From Riptortus pedestris (taxonomy: Eukaryota > Arthropoda > Insecta > Hemiptera > Alydidae), in the NCBI GenBank assembly GCA_019009955.1, contig CM032230.1, forward strand, positions 7,231,001-7,295,000: 64,000 bases of DNA, given 5' to 3'. Under the pieces are notes generated by a model. That model was not told the origin of the DNA, made no database searches, and saw only the letters and a program-made list of their open reading frames with translations. Of this stretch, positions 56,258 to 64,000 are shown piece by piece (the first letter of the stretch is position 1; every line of letters begins with the position of its first letter). A program made the position numbers and the translations under genes.

Positions 56258-57336
56258 TACAAGGTTAAATAACAAATATTGTTTTCATTGAACTTTTATT
56301 TCGTGAGATATATGCAAATACTTTCTGTTGACCCCCCCCCTCCTTCTTTTGTTATTATTATTGTTTAATCGTTACCGAACTCGATAGTTAGTAGTTTTTT
56401 GTAAAAGAAGATTGAAAAGATCAAGATCGTTAACGGCTCAAATCGATAAGGCCGAGGGGGGTTTAGTGGGAAGGAATCTGGGAAATTCGAAATATCTCTG
56501 TTACTATACGTCGCATCATAACATTGTATAGAAACAGTCTTATTGCAAATTAAATTTACTATAAATATTCTATACACATTTTCCATATAATGAGTATTAA
56601 CCGTGATATTTGGATTTCATAGTTTTCCGCTTTTAGTAAACCCCCATTCCTACTAGTATCATATTAATAATAAGCGTTTATATGAACCACTTCATTACCA
56701 GGTACAAATATTTCGTAATTGAACTTTACTTTATATGCGATACGTTTGTGTCCCCCCCCTCGTCGTTCTTTTGTTCTTTGATTACTAAAATTTGAGTTAT
56801 TGAGATAAAACTGATTCTGATTCATTACAAACTACATTACTAGGTTTAGTAAAATAAATGTCAATAAAATTTATATATATATATTCAGATATATTTGATT
56901 CTGTATTTTCTTCTTTCCGGTCTATCATATTTCGATACGATTTGGCTGGCTGCTGTTTTTGAATCCAATTTGTTTACAAATATAGTTTATTATTAACTTG
57001 TATTGTAAATTGACTGAAAGATTTCTCATTACCGTTTTTATTTATTCACTTAACATTGACGGTAGTGTTACCTTTATGTATATTTGACTATTGTAAACCT
57101 TCGCATGGGAAATCTGCTTAGTTTACCTTTTTTAGATCGGCATAGGGGTTGGCAGACCTATTTGTTTACAATTCAGAAGCCGTTTTTTTGGGAGCTTATT
57201 AAAATTAACTAAAAGATTTCTCATTACTGTTTGTATTTTCTCACGGTGGTGTTGTGTTACCAGTATGCAGATTTCACTATTGTAATACTTCACGGGGGAA
57301 ATCTTAGTTTACGCAGCCCCTGTGTGACAGAATTTT
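56258..57336 (-). mobile_element. two overlapping partial RC-1 long variants
   Basis: The first piece is only AACAAATATTGTTTTCATTG to the C run at about 56,340. A second begins mid-element (GTTTAATCGTTACCGAACTC) and runs to TTTACGCAGCCCCTGTGTGA. A partial repeat of the last module (about 56,950-57,120 and 57,125-57,336) suggests a further duplication. Confidence 0.65.
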
Positions 57337-57369
57337 CGCATTCCATTATGGTTAGGGGTTTTATCTTTG

Positions 57370-57422
57370 TATATATATATATATGTGTGTGTGTGTTTGT
57401 GTGTTTGTGTGTGTGTGTGTCT
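57370..57422. repeat. (AT)n/(GT)n microsatellite
   Basis: TATATATATATATG grading into GTGTGTGTTTGTGT, at the usual RC-1 internal position. Confidence 0.9.
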
Positions 57423-57890
57423 GTTAACGCTCTAGTGGTCGGGATTTTTGTTTGATCGTTACCAAATTCCATATTTAATCATTACGTGTAAAAAGAAAGA
57501 AGAAGTTCGTTTATGGCCGAAATTGGACCAGTGTGTGGGGGAGGGATTTTCGAAAACTCGCAATTTCTTCGTTACTCGGATCGACTTGTATAGAACCAAT
57601 CTTATTTGAAATTAAATTTTTTTATATGCATTTATTTGCACTCTATCTTGAATATTAACCGAGATATTTACATTTTTAGTAAGTGGGTGCGGATAACGGA
57701 CGAGATGAGATCGGCTGTTGCCGCCTCTAGTCGGGAACTTCTGCCGGAAGCTAGTTCTGTCGTTTCCGTAACCAGTCGGCTATGGCGAAATCGGTTTTGA
57801 GACTCGTTCCTACTACTGTTACTATTATGCAGATTTCTGTATTGTAAAACTTCACGTGGGAAATCTGCTTAGTTTATGCAGTCCCCGATT
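57423..57890 (-). mobile_element. RC-1 element, short variant, hairpin end lost
   Basis: From GTTAACGCTCTAGTGGTCGG to the tip (TTTATGCAGTCCCCGATTTT). Short module present (GGAAGCTAGTTCTGTCGTTT). Confidence 0.75.
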
Positions 57891-59191
57891 TTTTTCTTCT
57901 TTTACTGGTTTTCTATGTTCTTGTTATTCATTCTGTAGATGGATAGAGACCATTATTTGGTTTTATAGCTCTTGCAAAGCAGTTCGCGTTTCTCAGCAAT
58001 TTAATGGCCTTTTGAAGTAGCCGGTTTTCCTGCGGTTGCTTTAAGGGCTCCATAAAATGTCGGCGTTAAACGTGTAACAAGGTTTTAATCCGATCCGAGT
58101 GAAAATAAAACATTTAAGGCCGTGCTGGGGATATAACTGCCGTGTTTTGCCCTGTGCCATTGATTGGAGCAGATGTTCGTGCCGTGCTGACGTCAGCAGA
58201 CATCATGTCTGGAGCCCTTGGGGGATGAGAGAGAGAGCAAGATGGCTGTCTGTGAGTAATGCAACTAATAGTAGTGGATCGTTGGAGTAACTGCCCCGCT
58301 CATAGCGGACAACCTAACTGGTCACTATCTCAACTACCTTTACTACTCCAAGCACCTTTATTGCGACCAGCCTTCCGATCATTCCACAGACCATTGCTGT
58401 TGCCGGTTCAAAGCCCCGTGAACTCCGCTAGCCTTTAAACCTAAGGCAGCATCATCATCAACATCTAAACGCTACGCCTTGTAGTTGCAACCATTAAGTT
58501 CTTTCAGAAGCTGCTCTTTTCATATTACTATACTCTCCCAAATCCATAAGGCGTTTCATGTCTTCAAAATAGTATTTTCTAGGCCTCCCTCTCCCCTTAT
58601 GACCAACGACCTATGACCTTACCTTCAAATATGTTTGTGATGATGTTTTACCTTATGGCAACCCAAATAAGTTTCACCTCATTTTTTCCTATGACCTTGA
58701 TAAGACTCTTGCTGGCATAAAATATTCAGCCAACAGGAACATAATGTACTTGACCTTGAGTTACATTGGTTTCTTTCTTGAATGCCATCCATCTTCCAGC
58801 CACTTGAATGTTGTGGCTGTCACTCTGTGACGTCACAATAATTCTGCCGTTATACTTCCATGTAAAGGTTAATCGAGGCAGCTGTTTAATCCTCCTTGGC
58901 GACAGGGTATAGTTAACCTTCCCCACCGGAAAAACTGTTGTTCCTCTAGCTCGTGCTTACTCTGGGTCTGCAAATGTTAATGTGAGTGAGTCAGAATGAA
59001 TTATTTCTGTGAGACTAAACTGAAAGGGTGGGCCAACTGCTCTCTGCTCTACTATGTGAAGTAATGAAATTCTGCGAGCAGAGCAATTATTAATTACATT
59101 GTTATTACCTATTATATTCGTTGATTAATTAATATTTATAATTGCATTTAATCATTCCTGAGAGTATTTCTGGACAAAAGAAATGATCTTT
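57891..59191. other. unassigned sequence, 1.3 kb
   Basis: Mostly balanced composition. At 58,590-58,780 several CTATGACCTT/TGACCTTGA-type words recur (ACCTATGACCTTACCTTC, CCTATGACCTTGATAAG, TGACCTTGAGTTAC), perhaps an old repeat. A minus ORF of 66 codons (58,726-58,926) is unrecognised. Confidence 0.4.
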
Positions 59192-59727
59192 AGGTCACTC
59201 ATGAGGCGATTTCTTCAAATGTCCATCGATCCTACCCAAGAGATGACGAAAATGAGGTCCGTTCAAAACTATATATATATATACATTTGTATGTTAACAC
59301 TCTAGCGGTCGCAATTTTTGTTTAATCGTCACCAAACTCAGTATTTAATCGTATTATGTAAAAAGGAAGATCAAGTTCGTTAACGGCTCAAATCTTACCA
59401 GTGGGAGGGGAGTTTAGAGGGGGAATTTTGAAAATTAGAAATATCTCCGTTGCTATACGTCGGATCGTAAAAATGTATAGAACCAATCTTATTGCAAATT
59501 AAATTTACTATAAATATTGTTACATTTATTCTCTATCTTGAATATTTACTGAGTTATTTGAATTTATATTAAGTGTAACGACGAGTTATGGTCGCTTCTT
59601 TTCGTTTCCGCCGAAAGGTAGTTCGGCCGTTTCCGAAACTGTTCGGATCTCGTATGGAGATTTTTCTATTGTATAACTTTACGTGGGAAATTTGCTTAGT
59701 TTACGCAGCTCCTGCGTGACGGACTTT
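59192..59727 (-). mobile_element. RC-1 element, short variant, hairpin end lost
   Basis: Starts at TCACTCATGAGGCGATTTCT (no palindrome), AT tract near 59,270, tip GCAGCTCCTGCGTGACGGAC. Confidence 0.82.
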
Positions 59728-59729
59728 TC

Positions 59730-60240
59730 TTATTTCACGTCACCGACGTTTCGCCCTCCTGGTAATTAGCGTTCCTAACATCCATTTATTTTAATTCTTT
59801 ATTTTATTGTTTTATAATTGGTGAATATAATCTAAGATTCTATTATTTTTATATATGTAAGATTGCAGTTAATAATGACATGACACTAATGGGAATTATA
59901 GAACCTACCTGTTAAGAAATTAGATATTATTTTACACATTATCCCCTGATAAGGCTGATTGTATTAAGGAGTTTTTTATTCTGTGCAGATTTATCAGTAT
60001 TATATTGACTGGAAGGAATGATTTTAAGGGTTTGTTAGAACTCTACGATTATAAGAAAATTATATATTGCCTTTATGGACGTGAGATAAAAAAAAAAAAA
60101 TTATTTTGTAGGTTGTTAGCATTGCTAATACCCAGGAGGGCCTAACCTATGCTATGTCAAATAAGGAAATAAATATGGCTGGTTTGAAACCTAAAGTTCC
60201 TTTCTTTTATCTTCAAATTAATATTTATATTTCCTAATTA
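59730..60240. other. unassigned AT-rich sequence
   Basis: No recognisable feature. Confidence 0.4.
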
Positions 60241-60339
60241 TATGTCAGTACTAATGCTTATATTGAGATTCATAGTGCCCACCTTCCTTATTATAAGCCA
60301 CATATTATCCACCGTCATCAATAGAGTATATAGTTCATC

Positions 60340-60726
60340 GTACAACCCTTTTTATAGACATGTTTTTCGTTATACCACTCCACAACCCAAAGATTATCTG
60401 AAATTCGAAGTGTATATGAAGAAAGTAAGATTAGTTAGCCAACTGAGAATCTCAAATAACGTTACTTGAAACTGAATCCCCCAATAAAAAATGAAAATAA
60501 TAAAATCCGGAGAAATTTGTGAATGCTGCCAGGCATTTATATCGGACGGATTACAACATTTATTGTGGCAATGCTCGGAATACAGCTATTATAGAGAGAA
60601 ATACTTTAAGAAGTTTAAAGCCACAAGTGATGGCAATGTCCCTGGAAAATATTCTTCACATTGAGGACATTCATAAACTGAACATGATTTACTTATTCCT
60701 TTCAGCAGTATGCAACTAGGCAACGA
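60340..60726 (+). pseudogene. LINE C-terminal fragment (weak)
   Basis: One frame gives VYMKKVRLVSQLRISNN to a stop; further on another gives SGEICECCQAFISDGLQHLL then WQCSEYSYYREKYFKKF. C-x-C-C ... H-x4-C followed by an aromatic and Arg resembles R1-type LINE ends. It is interrupted and ends where RC-2 starts. Confidence 0.45.
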
Positions 60727-60728
60727 CA

Positions 60729-60794
<66 letters not shown>

Positions 60795-62121
60795 TAAAAT
60801 TGTAACTTCAGTCTGTACATTGATTTTTTTCGCAAAATTTCACGATAACTTTTCGTTTCACATGTCATAGACACCATAACTGCATTTTGTTTCTTTGGTG
60901 TCTGTTTGTTTTGTTTGTTTGTTATAACCGAATTATGAACGAGATATACGCTAAAACCTATAGCGGAAATGAACAATTTGATTTGGGACAAATGGCCCAA
61001 CCGAAATAAATAAAACTCGGTATGTGGATTGGCAATAACGCTTTCATTATAATAAGCCATACAAACATTTCTAGGGGCATGCAGGAGTGGGGATTGTAAG
61101 GGAGGCCTGAATTTAAAAATAGCGGTATTTCGTTTTCTCTTCGTTTTTCGGCAAATATGAGTATAACAAAAGTTGTTTATTTTGTTATTTAGAGTAACTT
61201 TTGTCATATTCATTTTTGTCTTTTAACAAAGTATAAACGAGATATACACTATAAACTAAAGCGGGAGTCAACTATTTTATTGGGCGCTAACGATTGAACC
61301 GAACTTAACAAAACTAAACAACGGAAGGATCAAAAGATCAAACACCTCCGCTCATTATACTTCTTTATTACAGGCAAAGTACTTTCGGGGCGCACCGTCC
61401 CCGCGTCTCGCCGGGGAAGTCGGCGCCATAGGGACCCACACTGGAGCACGGAGGATGGGACGGTTCGCCCCGAAAGTACGGTGCCGGTAATAAAGAAGTA
61501 TTAAGAGTGGAGGTGTTTGACCCTTTTGATCCTTCCGTTGATGATGGACCTACACCTGCCAGCTCAAATCCAGAGTTAACAAAACTAGGTAAATCAATTA
61601 GCAATAATTCTTCCATACTTATAAGCTATATCAAGGGAGGCCTGAAATAAAAATTCGCGATATTTTATTCTCTTATTTTGTTCTTCGACAAACATGCACA
61701 TAACAAAAGTTGTTTACTTTGTTATTTAGATTAACTTTTGTTTTATACATTTCTCCAGGAACAATGAGTCTAGCAAGTAATTTCCGTAGAAGTATTGATA
61801 TGCTCAGCAAGTCATTCCAATTTGAACTATCAGGTTCCTCACCTGGAAAAATTAATTCAAATCTACGTTAATATTTTGTCCCTAATAACTGAAATCTATG
61901 CATAATGCAACGGAGTGCGGGAAATATGACATTTTGAAGGACAGTGAAGACTTACATAAAAAATTAATTTTATTATTAACAAATGCTAACAACGGGTATT
62001 AACCCTAAACACTGGAACGGGTAAATGTCAAAATATTGTGCAAAGTAAAGCCTTGCCAAAAATATACCATCACCATTCAGCCTCAAATCAATTCCCGGGC
62101 GAAGCCGGGTATCTGAGCTAG
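60729..62121 (+). mobile_element. RC-2 Helitron with expanded 5' AT tract and nested hairpin
   Basis: The TC at 60,729 follows A and runs straight into an (AT)n of about 55 bp, then TATAAAATTGTAACTTCAGT. 3' end CCCGGGCGAAGCCGGGTATC then TGAGCTAG, next base T. A 259-bp hairpin insertion lies at 61,317-61,575. Tandem-unit landmarks are at about 61,165 and 61,702. Confidence 0.87.
61317..61575. repeat. GC-rich hairpin insertion with 12-bp direct repeats
   Basis: Near-complementary arms of about 75 bp: left from CAACGGAAGGATCAAAAG at 61,319, right ending GATCCTTCCGTTG at 61,540. They meet CTTTCGGGGCG/CGCCCCGAAAG, with further pairing ACCGTCCC/GGGACGGT inside. A 35-nt single-copy tail follows (61,541-61,575). 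TTAACAAAACTA occurs at 61,305-61,316 and 61,576-61,587. Other RC-2 copies have the target once. It is far more GC-rich than its host. Confidence 0.85.
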
Positions 62122-62312
62122 TAGTATATATAAATATCTTGATCATTAAACACTATGATATAGAAACGTCCAACAAAGACAATTTACACGTCGCAGTAAA
62201 CAAATAAATAAATTTAATCACGTTTAAAGAGTATTGTACTAATCAGATTAAGTTATAAAGAATTTTCGAAGTTTAAGTACTACTTGAAAACATTTATTAA
62301 AAAAAAAAAAAT

Positions 62313-62443
62313 TAGCAGATTTCCCTTAACCTATTGAGTCATTGAGTCCCTTAACCTATCGTACTCATGACGCAATTTTCGAAATTTTTCTTCAAATGTC
62401 TATCGATCCTACCTAGTAGATGACGAAAATGAGATCCGTTCAA

Positions 62444-62495
<52 letters not shown>

Positions 62496-62914
62496 CCCTC
62501 TAGTGGTTGCAATTTTTGTTTGATCGTTACGAAACTCGATATTTAGTCGTATTTATAAAGAATGATGAAGCTTGTTAACTGCTGTAATCGGACCTGGGGA
62601 GGGGGGGGATTTAAGATAAAGATTATTCTGATTCATTATAAATTACAGTACTAGGTTTAGCACATAGTTTTCAATAAAATGAATATGTTATATTCAGATA
62701 TGTTTCAGTTATTGTTTTTCTTTCCGCTGAGTTGTCGGCAGACCTGCTTGTTTACATTTGTGACGCTTCCCGCCGGGAGGGGAAAAATGTCTTATTACCG
62801 TTTGTATTTATTCACTTAATATTCACGGTGGTGTTGTGTTAGCAGTATGTAGGTTTATCTATTATTAATATTCACGGGAAATCTGCTTAGTTGACTCAGC
62901 CCCACCGTGGCGGA
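62313..62914 (-). mobile_element. RC-1 element, long variant with internal deletion
   Basis: TTAGCAGATTTCCCTTAACC at the hairpin end; the second arm is replaced by a short duplication (CTATTGAGTC, CATTGAGTCC). (AT)n about 62,450-62,496. The body jumps from GGGGGGGATTTA to AAGATAAAGATTATTCTGAT. Tip CAGCCCCACCGTGGCGGAC. Confidence 0.82.
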
Positions 62915-64000
62915 CTTTTTTTTAGAGTAGGCATGATCCGAATTGACAACAGTGAATGCTTGTCGTTTCCTAGTAATTGAAACAGTGCTATGAATTAATT
63001 ATCCAGTTCCACCTGCTCTTTCCCGGCTCGAATTTTTCTTTCGCGGGACAAAGTAATTCCTTCTTTTTTTTTCCCAACCACTTTACCTTATCGCGGTTCG
63101 GCCATTATTCTCCGAGTGGGGGCTGGGAGTTGGGATAGGACCTATTCCTGAGGCATTTCCTGAGAGCTATGTCTCAGGAAGGTCTTTCTCCCCCTGAGAC
63201 ATTTCCTGAGAGCCGTTCTCCAGGTGGGGGTGGCCCACCCCATCCCCGTGTCATTAACCACCTCCAGCCCCCGGGATAAATGATCCTTCCTTCAGGATGT
63301 AATACGGTGGAACCGCAACTCCGACCATTTCTCTTCTTCTTCCATATCTAATGCTTTGCGAAATTTCATATCTCCGTTCCGAGAGAGAAGCAGCGATATT
63401 TTCTGACTCGCTCTTTGTTGTTCCTGTTTCATATACCCCACTCCCAGGAAAAGCCAGGTTTTCAATTTAGGGAGTCATTTATAAAGCGAAATATAAACCA
63501 GAACCTTAATTGTCTCTTCTGCGAAGATTTTAAATTGATAATTTCTAGGAAGAAAGTTATTGTGTTCCTTTTGTACTTCATAATTTTCAAACATCAATTT
63601 TGTGCTCGTAGTTTTGATGGAATTCTTCAAAACCCTCTTCCAATGTTCGCCAATCTATTATGTCGGAAATAAAGTTATTGAAATTTGTAGTCTTTCCCTC
63701 TCAATGGCTTTATCTCTCCCAATAATTTGGCCGTCACTCTTGATGTCACCGTCGTTTCAATTTCCTTTCAATTCTTGATTGAAGTTATGAAACATTTTTA
63801 ACCACTGCTTGTAAAATTAATGAAAAAAATAAGTTTTCCTATTGCCTACAGTAATATGTAGGGAATTTTAACTTGACTGTTTGCATTATTTAAAATTTGG
63901 CTGTTACATATTATTTGAATTTAAATATATTTCATTTGTTCTACTGTTTCTAAAATATTTTAGACGTATTAAAAGGAAGAAAAAAAGGTCTTTTTAGTTT
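62915..64000. other. unassigned sequence to window end
   Basis: No gene recognised. A short direct repeat with spacing about 48 bp (TGAGGCATTTCCTGAGAGC, TGAGACATTTCCTGAGAGC; about 63,150-63,215) is present. Confidence 0.45.

Noticed and set aside
58726..58926. Minus ORF of 66 codons
   Set aside because: No recognised family, and it lies beside possible old repeat words. Not enough to call a gene.
61368..61616. Minus ORF across the GC-rich hairpin
   Set aside because: It is explained by the inverted-repeat insertion; its residues come from both arms and the tail.

Overview
This is AT-rich eukaryotic DNA. The mix of mariner, I/Jockey-type LINEs, Helitrons, an LTR and long (AG)n and (AT)n tracts suggests an arthropod, probably an insect; I cannot name the species. 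There are no operons, rRNAs, intact tRNAs or CRISPR arrays. Almost everything recognisable is transposon-derived and heavily nested. The only candidate host gene is a single ORF or last exon at 3112-3699 (minus), which I do not recognise.

The dominant component is one repeat family, called RC-1 here, with about forty whole or partial copies from end to end. Read in its own direction, it starts AAGTCCGTCACGCAG with a small CGCAG/CTGCG stem. A subterminal AGCAGATTTCCC follows, then A+T-rich body sequence and an internal (AT)n tract. It ends with the 20-nt palindrome GATTTCCCTTAAGGGAAATC and then TGCTAA. There is no long terminal inverted repeat and no long target-site duplication. This fits a non-autonomous rolling-circle element of the Helentron-associated (HINE/DINE-1) type. 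A short variant is about 550-650 bp. A long variant has a different, longer first half and runs about 900-1000 bp.

A second family, RC-2, has canonical Helitron ends: 5' TC, 3' CCCGGGCGAAGCCGGG-type hairpin, then CTAG, inserted between A and T. It carries an internal unit of about 300 bp repeated in tandem. Copies lie at 24.7-26.0, 31.0-32.6, 33.6-35.8, 52.2-53.5 and 60.7-62.1 kb. A third Helitron type, RC-3, lies at 10.74-11.43 kb with a partial second 5' end at 9.97 kb.

Other elements are a decayed mariner (8.37-9.65 kb), a 5'-truncated RNase H-bearing LINE (5.84-8.00 kb), several LINE 3' fragments (2.5, 28.1, 36.7, 39.1, 46.4-47.3, 49.4, 52.0 and 60.4 kb), a solo LTR (41.09-41.79 kb) and a tRNA-like SINE with clean target duplications (40.03-40.19 kb). 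There are minisatellites of 36 bp (28.5-29.1 kb) and 28 bp (50.06-50.71 kb).

RC-1 copies act as landing sites: mariner, RC-2, RC-3 and the LTR all sit in or beside their (AT)n tracts. At 30.1-32.8 kb, an RC-1 contains an RC-2 that contains another RC-1. The most unusual signals are two unrelated long hairpin insertions (30,841-30,984 and 61,317-61,575). Each is bounded by a perfect 12-bp direct repeat, and each has a 35-nt single-copy tail on the same side.
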